Part shown: positions 23,813 to 35,212 of the stretch, in pieces | Numbering within the stretch: position 1 is the first letter of the stretch | Layout: each line of letters starts with the position of its first letter | Position numbers and translations under genes: made by a program | Assembly: GCA_025201375.1 (NCBI GenBank) | Contig: JAIWZP010000009.1 | Span: forward strand, 620,001 to 684,000 | Source of the DNA: Gongronella butleri | Lineage: Eukaryota; Mucoromycota; Mucoromycetes; Mucorales; Cunninghamellaceae | Direction: 5' to 3' | DNA: 64,000 nucleotides | The notes under the pieces: model-generated | What the model was told of the DNA's origin: nothing | Database searches by the model: none | The model's input: the letters and a program-made list of their open reading frames with translations, nothing else

Positions 23813-24177
23813 CTAGTTCTTGGCAGCGAGAGCCTGCTGGGTACCACGCTTGGCGAAGCGCTGGTTGCGGAGGAACTTGCGGTCAACCTAAAAGAAACGA
23901 GGGTGGTGAGACGGCGCCGAAAATATTCCAAAATACGAGGCAAAAAAAAACGCCACTTACGCCCTTTTGCGAAGGATAACGGTGAACCTTGGGCTTCTTG
24001 ATACCGTTACGGTGAGCCTTCTTGACTAAAAAGAGGAAGAGAGAGAAAAGCACGGTGAGAACACAAGAAAAAAAAGGAGCCTTTCGATAATTGTTGGAAA
24101 GAGACGACGCAAGCGAGTGTCGAGGGCGAATTTTGCTTACTTTGGTTGTGGTTGGTATGGTTCTTCGACTTGGCCAT
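23813..24177 (-). CDS. RPL29: 60S ribosomal protein L29 (eL29)
   Basis: Three exons (24177-24141, 24025-23961, 23887-23813) give 58 residues, near the normal 59 of yeast eL29. The protein begins MAKSKNHTNHNQ and continues with AHRNGIKKPKVHRYPS and KFLRNQRFAKRG, the family signatures. It is a small basic component of the large ribosomal subunit. The position expected to be Thr-His after NHNQ is Ile-Lys here, created across the first intron; that is a mild deviation rather than damage. A further intron in the 5' leader is predicted (donor about 24296, acceptor about 24185), containing CATCC repeats in the sense direction. Confidence 0.97.
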
Positions 24178-24678
24178 TTCGACACTAAGAAGAGAAAAGG
24201 GAAGAGGGCGTCAGGATGAACGTTTGTCGAGATGGATGGGCGTGCGTGTCCATGGATGGATGGATGGATGCATCGCAAACTTGACGACACTTACAATTCG
24301 ATAAAAGATAGAGGAGGAAGAAGAAAATGAACTGGGCATGCGGCCTGCCCTTTTTTGTTTGAGGGTGGGCGGCGCTTGTCCGGCGGGAATTCTCAAGCCA
24401 AAACGCCGGACCGGCCTTCTTTTCTGCGGAGAACCAATTCGAGGCGCAATTTGGACTCCTTTTGCCATCATGCATTGATTGCAGCTTTTGCGCAGCTTGC
24501 CGACGATCCTGTGGACAACCTCACCAGGTGGACAGATCGATTGGCTGGCAAACTACCTCTTTAAAACAAAAAAAAAGGGGAAGAGGGGGGAGGTAAACAA
24601 CAGGATCAAGGACGTGCAAATTCACAAAGCCAGGTGACGAGCGGGGCCGCCGATGCCTCTTTCTTGTTCTTTTCCCTC
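24178..24678. promoter_or_regulatory. Divergent promoter of RPL29 and secreted-protein gene
   Basis: 500 bp separate the two starts. The RPL29 side contains a predicted leader intron (about 24295-24186) with GATGGATGGATGG on the plus strand at 24230-24272. The 12-mer GTCCGGCGGGAA at 24378-24389 is identical to one upstream of RPL6 (39881-39892), making it a candidate ribosomal-protein promoter element. Confidence 0.5.
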
Positions 24679-25262
24679 ATGATGATGCATCTCTCGTTCA
24701 TTGTCTTGCTTGCCATTGTCGCGCATCTTATATCCCCAGCGGCGCCGCAGCAAATCAAAGTACAGCATCCCGGGCCTAATCAGCAGGTTAGCTACAATTC
24801 CATTGTGCCCGTCGAATATCACGTCCAGCGAGTCGATCATTACCAAGGTCAGGACAGTCCGTTGAAAAAAAAAAAAATGAAAAACAAGAAAAATAGGAAG
24901 AGAAATGAAAGAAAAGAAAAGCGAGCTTGTCTTTCTAATTTTTGTGCTCTCTTTCAGAGGGTAGCAGCGTCGATGTTGTCTTGCAATGGCAGCAGATCGA
25001 TCAACAAGGCAATGCTGGGCCATTGCAAACCAATGTACACCACGGGTTGTCGGCGCGCGCGCATCGCGGGCTCGAGGATTTGTTTTATTACCAATGGAAG
25101 ACGCCCGGTTGCCATTTCTTTATCCGTTACCCGCCAGCGCAATTCAACTTTACGATGGTGTTTCTGCCGTCCAACGCGACGCAATCGCCTACCGTGCAGA
25201 TCCCACTTGATTTCTCACCGGTGTTTGCCCCAACGACGCGCTGCCAAATTGCACACCGCTAA
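24679..25262 (+). CDS. Small secreted protein of unknown function
   Basis: Two exons (24679-24847 and 24958-25262) give 157 residues with consistent phase; the donor is a less usual GTCAGG. An in-frame upstream ATG at 24634 would add 15 residues and also lead into the hydrophobic stretch. Residues 3-22 (HLSFIVLLAIVAHLISPAAP) are a signal peptide. The mature protein begins QQIKVQHPGPNQQVSYNS, a beta-strand pattern vaguely like the N-terminal domain of Kre9/Knh1 wall proteins, but similarity is too weak to assign. It has two cysteines (PGCHFF and TRCQIA) and no GPI signal. The gene is only 121 bp upstream of the RraA gene on the same strand. Confidence 0.65.
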
Positions 25263-25383
25263 AGTAGATGTCCCAATTAAGGTTCCGGCGCTTGAAAAAT
25301 AAAAGCTAGGCCCCCCTTTCTTCCCTTTTTTTCTCGTTTTCCTTTTTTTTTTTTTTTACTTGTTTCTCGACGCCACCTACACC

Positions 25384-26481
25384 ATGTCGCTCCAAGCTCT
25401 GAAAAAGTTCTCGTCCTGTGAAGTACGCGTGAACAGCTACAAATAGAACTGAGAGCACGGAGTTCTAATGCTACATTTTTATATCAGATTGCTGACGCGT
25501 TGCTAAAGCTCGGGCAAAAGCCGTGGGGCGGCTATATCCCTGACATTCATATGTGGTCCCCGGCCTTTTGCCAAGGCGACACGCGCATCATTGGGCCCGC
25601 ATTCACCGTCAAAGTAGGCACAAACGGCCATTAGCATGATTTTACAGCGAAAATCTCGCTTTGATCCTTTTCCTTGCTAACTTTTATCGCTCATAGCTCG
25701 TCAAAAAAGAAGACACGGACGCGCCAAGTCTGAAGGGCCACTTTGTACGCGTCATCCCAGCGCGAAAAACAATGGAAAATGGCGAAAAAATGTGAATTTG
25801 CTGATTTAATCGCGCTTTTATTTCGATATTATGCCATCGTAGGTGGATCATGTCACGCCAGGGAGTGTGGTTGTGGTGTCGGCCCCGCCAGGTAAACCCA
25901 GTCGCGCGTCAACAATATCACCAAAAAGGGAAAAGCTTAAGAGATTTTTTTTTTTTTTTTTAACTGAATACGCGTGCTAGATGTCAAGAATGCGTGCTGG
26001 GGTGGCCTCATGTCCGCAGGCGCCCAAGCAAAGAATTGCCCCGGCGCCATCATTGACGGCCGCGTGCGTGATCTGGCCGAACAGCGCGAGCTTGGATTCC
26101 CTGTAAAAGAAAAAATGAAAAACGAGTGATTCGCAAGAAAAGAGTGCACGGCGCGGAGCCACTCATCCTAAATTGCGCCCTTTTTGTGACGCCCATGATT
26201 AGGTCTTTGCCAAGTCGCATTCAATCCTGCCACAGGGCGCGTTTGTGCGCGCGTCCGAGGTGCAGGTGCCGGTGACATTTAGCGAATCCCCTGTGGTGAT
26301 CCATCCTGGGGACATCATGGTGGCGGATCTCGACGGCGTGGTGTGCGTGCCGGTCGACATGGTAGAAAAAGTGGTTGAAAATTGTACGAAATACGTGGCC
26401 ATCGACAACAAGTGCATGGAAGAAATCAAAAAGGGCCATGGCGTCAAGGAAACCTTTGACAAGTACCGCGGCAAGGCATGA
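25384..26481 (+). CDS. RraA-family protein (HMG/CHA aldolase-like)
   Basis: Six exons (25384-25422, 25488-25613, 25697-25744, 25843-25891, 25981-26102, 26203-26481) give 220 residues. The fold markers of the RraA/4-hydroxy-4-methyl-2-oxoglutarate aldolase family are present: IADALLKLG near the N-terminus, GPAFTVK, GSVVVVSAP, CWGGLMSAGAQAKNCPGAII and DGRVRD, whose Arg and Asp bind the substrate carboxylate and Mg2+ in aldolase members. IHPGDIMVADLDGVVCVP follows. Yeast YER010C is a fungal member with oxaloacetate decarboxylase/HMG aldolase activity in vitro. The bacterial RraA function as an RNase E inhibitor is irrelevant here. A pyruvate-releasing aldolase or oxaloacetate decarboxylase role is plausible because the active residues are intact. 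Confidence 0.9.
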
Positions 26482-26595
26482 AATCTTGCATGAATTGGTG
26501 ATTTCTATGGCCCGCAAAGAATAAAAAAGCTTTTTTTTTTACCACTTTATTCTTCCACTTCTTTTTTTTTTTAAACTTTTCAACGCCCTCGCACG

Positions 26596-29336
26596 ATGCC
26601 TAAAGAAGCCAAGGAGAAAAAGAGCAAAAGGGACAAGGTGAGCATGCAATTAAGCGTATGTGGCGTCTTTTTACTTATGCAGCTTCCCTGTGTAGAAGCA
26701 CAAAAAGGTCAAAAAGGCGAAAAAGCACAAAAAGGACAAGGTAAGACCGGTAACCCCTTGATCTGTGCGTGAGCTCACTTGTGTTTCCATAGGTCAAGGA
26801 CGTGACGACACCTGCACACAAACCTACAACTGCCCCAGTGCCTGATCAAACGAGAGAAAGAGCAAAACCGGCGTTATCGAGCGTGACCAAGAAGATCGGC
26901 ACCGATCAGCCTTCCGTACGCCGCCCGACGCTGCCCACGGCGAACAAAACGTACGAAAGCGCGAGTGACAGTGACAGCACCGACAGTGAGGCGCGACCCA
27001 TGCCATCAAAATCGTGCAATTCACCTCCAAAGCCAGTAGCGCCATCAAAACCCGCAGATCCATCGTCTATACCCTCGTACGCGGCGCCAACCACGTCCAA
27101 GCGCAAGCGCGCGTCGTCGACGGAATTCACGACGCGCAATTCGACGCGTCCACGCGCACGACAGGTCATTAAATCGACAAATCCTGTTTCTACCCTGCCT
27201 GCTGCGGGCCGTGCCTATGCGAGCGCAAGCGACAGCGATTCCAGCGACGACGACGCGCCGCCACGCAAGTTGCCCAGCGTGAATCCGATCACAAAAGCAG
27301 CCCAGGGTGCCCCAGAAAGCCGCGCAAGTCCAAAAACCGACACCGAAAGCGAAAGCGACGATGAAGATGACGCACAGTCTGCACTGGCAAGCATGGCCAG
27401 CACGGCAAAAGCCAGCGCGTCAACAAAGACAGGCCGTACAAAGGATTGGATCGAGGATAGCGATGCTGAGGCCAGCGACACGCGCGAAACACGAAATTCG
27501 AGCGAAAATGATAGTTCCGACGAGGAACCCACGACGGCCGCGTCGGCCATGGCCGCCATCCAGCGCAACAATTACAAGTTGGCGCAGGCAAAGGGTCATC
27601 AGGCCGAGAAACTCGGCGAGTACAGCAACAATCGCCTGCAAAATGTCATGGCCTATCGCTCCAAGACAAAAGACGCGGCAACAGAGTATAAGCGCCGCCT
27701 CGTCGACGAGGCAGACAAGTACAACATTCGCCACAACTTTTTCGTCTCGGACTCCGAGTCCGACACCGACTCGGACGACGATGATGACGCCAATCCCTTA
27801 CCATGGCATGCCGCCGTCCTCAGCCACATGCAGGTCCTAGCAAAGATCAAAAAGGACGCATGGCCAGTCAAAGTCACCGGGCTTACGCGCATGGAGTCCA
27901 TCAAGCTCGAAAAACGCGTCAAAAAGATATGCCGCGTAAGGAAAAAAAGAAGAAAAAAGACGACATAGACGCACCAACACTTAATTTTCCCTCTTTTTTT
28001 CTTTTTTTTCTTCTTGATGATGCTAAAGCGTCATCAACACTCACTCGAGGACTTTCAAAACGACATTCTTATGGAGAATGCTTCGCAGCATATTCAATTT
28101 TGGCGAAAAATCGGTACAATTGTGTCCGAGTAACACACAGCATGGAGGGACTAAACTTTATTTCGCTTTTTTTACGCCCTCCCTAGTGAAACCATTCCCT
28201 GATCGCGCGCTGCACTCCATCGTTGAAGCGTGCCGCAAGATGTACAATCCACACAACTACCAAAACAAACCGTGGACGCCCGAAATCGACAAGCAGCTCA
28301 TCGAGTAGGCTGCACTTCTACGCTGTGGAGCCATTACTCGTGCTCACCCTCGTTTTTTTAATTCTTTGCAGGTACGTCAAGCTGTACGGGACGCGTCAAT
28401 GGAAGATGATTGGCGAAAAGATGGAGCGCACGCGTTTCCACTGCCGCGCGCGCTACACGTTGCTGCTCGAGCGTGGCAAGCAGCCAGGTATTACCGAGAA
28501 AGAAAGAAAAAGAGGTAAAAAAAATCATGGAGCCTGATCGCATACCTTTTTATTTGTGCGACGCGCTAGATGGCGAAAAGCAGCCCAAGGTTGAGTGGAC
28601 CGACGAAGAAAAGGACATGCTGAACAGCGCATTGAGCAACTACAAGGGCGAGTGGGCCTATTACAAGTGGAACGACCTCGCCATCAACCTCTTCAAGGGC
28701 AAACGCAAGGGCCACGAGCTCAAAACACAATGGTAATGGGTGTTTTTGCAAAAAAAAAAAAATGATGCCCTGACCCTTTTTTATTTTGGTACAATAGGCA
28801 AAAACGCAACGCAAAAGACGGATTTGGCATTGAGAAAAAGCTGGAAGCCATCAAATGGTAAGGGGCGCGCTCGTGTTTTTTTTTTTTTTTTCTTTTCTTT
28901 TTTTCCTTTTTTTCTCACCGGAAATCATTACCTAGCATGCAAAAGCACACATGGGAATCCGAGATGGATATCAATTTCCAGGCGCTCTCTGCCGAATTGG
29001 GATAGTAAGTCACTTTTTGCCCAAGAAAACGAAAAATAATTATTGCTCACGCCTCTTTTTTTTTTTTTTTTTTGTTGCTGCATCAGCCCCGCGTCCACCA
29101 TTCGATCATTCTACATGAAAGCGCGTTCCAGCATACCGGGTTATGAAACCAAGTCTATATCAGGTAAGGGAAACAAGGGCAAACAAAGGCGCTTTGACCA
29201 ATACGCCACACTTTTTCCCCCCACACGGGCACTCACTGATCTGAACTCTTTTTTTTCATTTTTCTGTAAAAAAAAAAAAAAAGATCGGCTGTCCATCCTA
29301 AAAGACAGGTTTGAGCAAATGGTGGCCAGCACATGA
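26596..29336 (+). CDS. Myb/SANT DNA-binding protein, Reb1/TTF1-like
   Basis: Eleven exons (26596-26637, 26696-26740, 26793-27935, 28029-28113, 28187-28304, 28372-28487, 28570-28732, 28798-28857, 28936-29004, 29087-29163, 29284-29336) give 656 residues. The N-terminal 30 residues are almost pure Lys/basic (a nucleolar or nuclear signal). The next 350 residues are a Ser/Asp/Glu-rich low-complexity region with repeated SASDSDS-like acidic patches. The C-terminal 250 residues carry Myb-type repeats: KPWTPEIDKQL...GTRQWKMIGEKM...RFHCRARY, then VEWTDEEKDML...YYKWNDLAINL, then HTWESEMDINFQALSAELGY. Tandem Myb repeats behind an acidic N-terminus are typical of Reb1 and metazoan TTF1, which bind rDNA terminators and stop RNA polymerase I and replication forks. 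The family call is firm; rDNA targeting is inferred. Confidence 0.85.
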
Positions 29337-29519
29337 ATAAATAAAAAACGGACCCTTTGATCGAATGATGGATAGAAACCAATCCCTTTGTTCCATCTTG
29401 TGTCACTCTGAGCGGGTGTCAAGCCACCATCTCGCCCTGTTGAACTTAAAATTCGTGGATCGCATCTTTCTTTTTCGTTCTTTTTCTTCTTTAATCCCTT
29501 TTTTTTCTTAATTTTCACT

Positions 29520-31203
29520 ATGAAGTCTGCCATTATCGGTGCGAGCCTTGCGCTCTTGGCCTCCACGGTGTCTGCCCAAGCCCAAAATGCGCAAGCGTGC
29601 GTGAGCAGCTATGACCAAAACACGGACTACTTCCCCAACAAGTTCGACACTGGTAAAAAAAAAAAAAAAAAAAAAAAAGGCACACCCCTTGAAGCCATTT
29701 CCGTTCCCATGGCTCATTTTGTCGCGTTTTTTTTTTTTTTTTTTTTTTCGTTTCTTCTCTCTCTCTCTCGCCTAGGTGCCGATGCTGCGTCTGGTTTCAG
29801 CATCCAATACTTTAAGAATTACAAGCTGGTCACCCTTGGCTCGACCAACGAGTCGTATGCCTTGTATCAATGCGGCACACCTGCACCTTCTGGTCTGCCC
29901 AATGGCACCGAGGTGTACAGCGTGCCTGTGCAGAATGCGGCGGTCTTGTCCACCACCGTGATCCCCTACCTCGAGGTACAGCGACTTTTATGAACGCACT
30001 TGCCCATTCTTGCATACCATGGGAACACAATGGCAAAATGCTCGATTTGAACCGTGTCACTCACATGATCCGTTTTTTTTCGCTTTTTCGCTCTTTCGCT
30101 TTTTTTTTTCTTAGATGTTGGGCGTTGCCGAGACGGTCAAGGTCGTTGAGGGTGGCGACTGGATCACGTCGGGCTGCTTCCAAAAGTACCAGGCCAGCGG
30201 CGGCGCGTCTGAGTTGTCGTCGACCAATGCCACTGCCGAGGCCCAGGCTTTGTCGGGCGTCAATGTGCAATTCGGTTACACGCCCGGCACCGATGATCCC
30301 GTGGCCAACACCACCGTCGACTCGGGCGAGACCTCTGAGAATTCCGTCCTTGGCGTAAGAAAAAAAAAAATGAAAAAGGCTCGAAACGCGCGGGAAATCT
30401 CAATTCTTTTTCATTTATCCACGCAGCGCTCGGCTTGGCTCGGCTACTATGCGGCGTTTTACAACTTGGAAAGCCTTGCGTCGTCGACCTTGTCGTCGAT
30501 GACGACGAATTACAACAACATGGCCAAGGCAGCTTCGGGTTACAGCAGCAAGCCCAATGTGGCGTGGACCGTGTACAATGCGCCTGACCAATTCAACAAC
30601 AACACGGCTTCGTGGCAATTGTACAGCGGTGGTTATCGCGCGCAATTGACCAAGGATGCCGGTGGTTCCATTGTTGGCAGCGGAGCCATGCAATCGTTCA
30701 CTTCCAGCAAGGACCTCATGTCGGCCATCCAGAATGCCGACATTTGGATCGATGAGACCTACGTTGGCAGCAACATGTCCGATATCCTGACCAACTATGG
30801 CCTGACCTCCGTCTCTTCTTACAAGTTTGCCAATGCCATCTACCGTGAGGATGGCTCGCTCACAAAGACTGGCGGCTACGACTGGTTCGGCACTCCCCTC
30901 GCCATGGCCGATGCCCTCCTCCAGGACATGATCAACGTCGTCAACCCCTCCGCCCCCAGTGCCTCTTTCCAACGCCATTGGTTCCGCAACGTCGCCAAAA
31001 ACGAGGACATCCACTACGTCACCCAAAGCGACTGCACCTGGGACGAGACAAAGCCCCGCCCAGACATCGCCTCCACCGTTGCCCAGGGCACAACCTACAC
31101 TCTGTCCTCTTCATCCTCCTCGGCCGCCGCACCTGCCGTTGAACGCCTGGGTTTCGCGTCCGTCGCCATGGCCGCCATTGTCGCCGTCGCCATGGTCTTG
31201 TAA
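29520..31203 (+). CDS. Periplasmic-binding-protein-like secreted GPI protein
   Basis: Four exons (29520-29652, 29776-29975, 30115-30354, 30427-31203) give 449 residues. A signal peptide (MKSAIIGASLALLASTVSAQ) is followed by a domain with the layout of ABC-transporter substrate-binding proteins of the ferric-siderophore type: FSIQYFKNYKLVTL, GVAETVKVVEGGDWI, SNMSDILTNYGLTSV. The C-terminus is a Ser/Ala stretch followed by a hydrophobic helix (FASVAMAAIVAVAMVL), a GPI-attachment signal. Such proteins occur in early-diverging fungi and oomycetes without a bacterial ABC transporter. A role as a surface metal or siderophore binder is inference; no ligand residues can be named. Codon bias is strong, suggesting high expression. 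Intron 1 has A23 near its donor and T20 upstream of its acceptor. Confidence 0.82.
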
Positions 31204-31911
31204 ATCGGCCAATCTCCCAATGAAGACATTGTATGCATGTACTTTTATCTTAATAATAAATCACACTTCATCGCGAACGCTGGCGCGCTTCGTCAAATGC
31301 AATTCATGCCTAAATTCATGCAAAATTGTGAAATGGACACGTCTTTTTTTTTTTTTTCTCCTAAATGAACGACAACCAAAAAAAGAAAGGGGGAAAGCAT
31401 GAATGGCTGGCAGGCTGGCTGACGCGCTCGTGAAGCCTGTGTTTTCAAGAGGAAACATCGCAAGGACTGGCGGAGAAATCAACATTTTCGAAAAATCACC
31501 AAATTTTCACGCATTGCTCGACAACAAACTCGCTGACGTGCGAGTTTTTTTTCATCACAGTCGATAGCAGCATAAGCGCTGATCACCCTGATAAAAGTTC
31601 AATTGGTTGTCTACAGGGTATGGTCTAGCATCCCTTGTTTAAGATTAAAAAAAATCGATTTTTATCCAGCAATGGTTGCAAAAATTGTTAATATGAGGTG
31701 ATCAAGGCGTCTGCAACAGCCAGTACTGGCGCAGCCACGGCTCTCCCAAGATGGCCGGGCGCGCCACGGCGGCGCATCGAACCGCCATGGAGGCAAAACC
31801 ACGAATTTGTCCAAAAAAATGGCTATACTTGACGAAAAAGAAGAAAATGGCACTGTGCACGTATTTAAATCGTGCGTCTGAGGATCACGGTTGTTGTCAA
31901 TCAAAAAGAGA

Positions 31912-32160
31912 CTTGATCAGGGAGTACAATCGTGCAACTGAAATAGGCATCTGCTTTAAAATTGTGCAGAGATAGAAAATCGGTCTTTCTTATGACTTTA
32001 GTGGGGCCGATAGCATAAACATCTGATGCAGAAAAGCGAGGCGCTTCGAATGAGCCCTTGATCGCGTCCCTACGATGCCCGAGTCGCGAGATATCAATCC
32101 ATTTCGAAATCGCGATTTTTGACAGGGGTGCACCCAGGTGGCCGAAAATTGGAAAATCAA
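31912..32160. repeat. Diverged dispersed repeat, copy 1
   Basis: It matches 32985-33235 in the same orientation. Shared anchors in order are GGCATCTGCTTTAAAATT / GGCATTTGCTTTAAAATT, TCTGATGCAGAAAA, TCGAATGAGCC / TCGGATGAGCC, GAGTCGCGAGA, CACCCAGG and GAAATTTG or GAAAATTGG. Identity is moderate, with indels, so both copies are old. Confidence 0.75.
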
Positions 32161-32984
32161 AGTGCTCCAATTGCTTTTATATTTTGACCCGGAACAGGGC
32201 ACAACGAAAGACCAGCAAACACGGTGTTAGCGGCCGGGGTCCGCTTGGCCATTGGGCCGTAAAACACAAAAATCTGCGAAAAAGGCCCCAAGAACAAAGT
32301 TGGCGAAAACGGATCGCCCCCTCCCCAAAATAGATTCCACGGCGAGAGCGCGCTCTGGCGCGTATTTTGCTCACCGGGATCGCAATGGCTTGAATGGCAT
32401 GTTTCCGAAAACAAGCAGACTCCGTGCCACTAATAATTTTCGACGCGTGATGGTGCGCTCTACAGACGCGTTCCGCGATCTCCGAGTCGATGAAATTTGA
32501 GCCCTGTGGCCACAACCACGTAATGGACGCGTCGGAACGGCGCCAAATCGTTTTGCGCCCGACGAGACGCGTTTTAATTTAAACATCAAATGGCTCATTG
32601 CTCATATCATAATTGGCCACGTTGACCCCTCCATTTTTGGCACTGATGCTGCTTTTACCAAGGGGTCCACATTGAGTTTCGCGGAATTCCGAGTACCTCG
32701 ACTTCCAACTTTCCGACGCGGTCTCATTTTGCCCATTTTTTGCAAATCCGTTCAACTCGCTCAGACCAACGTTTACAGCCGCGCATTTGGGCTCATTCGA
32801 TCCCTGTCGCGACCCTTTCATAGCGATGCGCAGGCAAACAGATTGGACGGATGGAGACAGGCAATTATACACACTAGCGTTTTTGAAGGTACATGTTTTT
32901 GTACAGCGAAAAAAGAGACCAAGGCGCCGCGCCTTACATGCAATCGGATCAACTGCTTGACTGAACGGCGGTTCATTCCATATC

Positions 32985-33235
32985 AAATGATCAGTGGCCA
33001 AGGGAGAGATCGCGCAACGAATAAGGCATTTGCTTTAAAATTATTATAGCGCAGAAAAGAAATTAGTCTTTTTTTGAGCCTGAGTGATGCCGATGGTAGG
33101 TTTCTGATGCAGAAAAAGGAGCCCTTTCGGATGAGCCATTGTTTAGGCGTTGACGATGCTTGAGTCGCGAGAAATCGTAAATTTTGGACAATGAAATCCT
33201 TGACATAGGGAACACCCAGGATGTTGAAATTTGCT
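32985..33235. repeat. Diverged dispersed repeat, copy 2
   Basis: Second copy of the element at 31912-32160, direct orientation, about 1070 bp downstream. It shares TTTGCTTTAAAATT, TCTGATGCAGAAAA, GAGTCGCGAGAAATC and AACACCCAGG. It is followed by sequence not visibly shared with copy 1. Confidence 0.75.
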
Positions 33236-34153
33236 TTGATGGCGCGGGACATGGCGCAAAGAAAGACGAACAAACAAGACATCACGTCTCTGTTTTCAAG
33301 ATGAACATCCCACGGATGGCGACACAAAGCGATGTTTTTTTTAAAAAGAATATCATCATTTTCATGCTTTGCTCGACAATGCGTAGTCATTTTGCGGCAT
33401 GACTTACGTACCTTTAAACCATCTTCTTTGATGCAACATGCCCGTCTCGTCCAAGTAATCCAAATTTGAACTCATTCGGATAAAGATAGGGCCAAAATAC
33501 AGTTTTTTGGATTTTTATGATAAAGTATTTGCGGGAAACACGCTTCATCCTGCTGTCATCCGCGGCGCAAATCGCGGCTCTGGAACGCTGCAAGGATCCA
33601 GACACGTTGCATTATGCATTGTGCATTGGAGCCGCGTTTAATGGCGTGTTCGCGACTTTTGTTCTTTTTTTTCTTTTTGCCCCTTTTGCCAAGACCTCCC
33701 CATGTGAGCACACCGAGCGTCAGCACGGAGACGGCCAAGGAAGCAAGGCAACAGCACGTGCATTGCCAAGGGAGTGATGGACTCCGCTGTTGGACGTGTT
33801 TTGAAAAAAAAAAAAAAAGGAGGAAAAGAGCGCGGCCCGGTAACCGGCTTACAGGGCCCACAGCAATTTGATGTCAAAAATAGCATCGACCATGCAGAAA
33901 AATCCATGCACGTTGCCAACGGGTCTTGAAAAAAAAAAAAAAAAAAAAAAAAAAGCACGCGCCGCCTGCCAATGGCCGCACACACGTCAAAAGCACAAAA
34001 AAAAAAAAAATCAGGCCCAGATCAAGGTCACGATCACGTGGTACACGCCCTGCGCGAATTTGATGTCAACGACAAAAGTTTACTCTTGGTACAAGTGGGA
34101 AAAAGGGCAAGCTAGGCGCTTTTAAATAAGAAACTAGAGGATAAAAGAGGAAA

Positions 34154-34975
34154 TTAAGCGTAGATCGCGGCCATCAAGGCGGGAACGACGAGGACAGCGA
34201 CAGTCCATTGGACAGCACGGCCGGCGGCGCTGGTGGTCTTTGTGGCGGCGGCGGACGAGGCAGCCGAGGTGGCATTGCCCGAGGCCGAGACCGAGGCGGA
34301 CGACGAGACGAGGGTCGACGAGGGCGCGGCGCTCGAGACAACCGACGACGTGGCCGACACGGGGGCCGACGACGCGCCAGATGGAGGCGCACCAATGGTG
34401 CCAGTGCCACCAGTGACCGAGAAAGCATCGCTGTAGGCGTAAACACTATCATTTCAAAAAGAACAAAAGAAAAAGGGAATTAATTTAATTTGGTGTCACC
34501 TGCGGAGTTCTTGTTTTGTTCAACAAAAAAAAAACGTACGTGCCACCATTGTCATCGGCGTATTGGAATTGGAAGGCAAAGGTGCCACTGGGCGACAAGT
34601 TGGAGGGAACCTGGGATAAACATGGCGTGGGTGAGAAACACATGGGGTCCCCGTTTAGCCTCACTTTTTTTTTTTTTGCTCTTTTGACTCGTTTGTGCTC
34701 CCCAATTGATCTTACCTTGAAGTCGTACGAGTCATCCGAGCCTTGGACCGTGAAGGACGTGCCCGTGGGCGACATGGTTGAGGGGTTGGTGCCATAGAGC
34801 AACAAGACCTTGGCGCTGACATCAGGACCGTTCAACCAGGCTAGAAAATAAAGACAAAAAGGGAGACACATCAGGATCAACTCCACGCCCCTGGCTCCAC
34901 AATAAAAAACACGAAAAAAAGGAGCCATTGCATGTCTCCCCACACGCTCAATTCATACTCATGTGATAGCTGTGC

Positions 34976-35009
<34 letters not shown>

Positions 35010-35212
35010 TCAAAAAAAGGAGAGAGCCCATTAGTGTCGTCGCAATATGGTATGGAAAAGAGGTCTCTTGTTGAAAAAAAAAAAAAAAGGATCGCGCCTT
35101 ACGTGCTGCCAGCCTTCATCTGGGTGCCCTTGAGAGGCGCGGTGACGTAAAAGGCCTGATCTTGGGCCATGGCGGCGACAGCAAGGGTGGCAAGGATAGC
35201 GAGGACCTTCAT
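34154..35212 (-). CDS. Kre9/Knh1-like GPI-anchored cell-wall protein
   Basis: Five exons give 197 residues: 35212-35103, an 11-nt microexon 34969-34959, 34840-34716, 34610-34540 and 34430-34154. The microexon is inferred because exons 1 and 3 have incompatible phases; inserting CTATCACATGA, flanked by ACAG and GTATGA, restores the frame and yields AGSTYHMTWLNGPD, the expected strand of this domain. Signal peptide: MKVLAILATLAVAAMAQ. Residues 20-105 match the Knh1-like (yeast cell-wall synthesis Kre9/Knh1-like, N-terminal) domain: FYVTAPLKGTQMKAGST, VLLLYG, FAFQFQYADDNGG. Residues 115-175 are Ser/Ala-rich and likely O-mannosylated. The last 22 residues are hydrophobic, a GPI signal. Likely role: cell-wall glucan-associated surface protein. 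Confidence 0.85.

Larger units (their letters stand above)
31204..34153. other. Gene-free island 3 with diverged repeats
   Basis: About 2.9 kb between two convergent secreted-protein genes. The first 100 bp is the 3' UTR of the periplasmic-binding-like gene, with AATAAA at 31255. No supportable coding region follows. Diverged repeat copies are at about 31912-32160 and 32985-33235, and 32521-32790 resembles 38984-39215. Long A-runs occur at 33806-33818, 33930-33954 and 33999-34011. Short ORFs on both strands have no splice-consistent extension. Confidence 0.6.

Noticed and set aside
29998..30060. A tRNA B-box-like word (GGTTCAAAT on the minus strand) in an intron
   Set aside because: No A box or cloverleaf fits around it. 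I found no convincing tRNA or rRNA gene in the window.
33600..33990. Overlapping ORFs on both strands in island 3
   Set aside because: They read through long homopolymer runs (poly-Lys/poly-Phe) and show no splice-consistent extension or domain.
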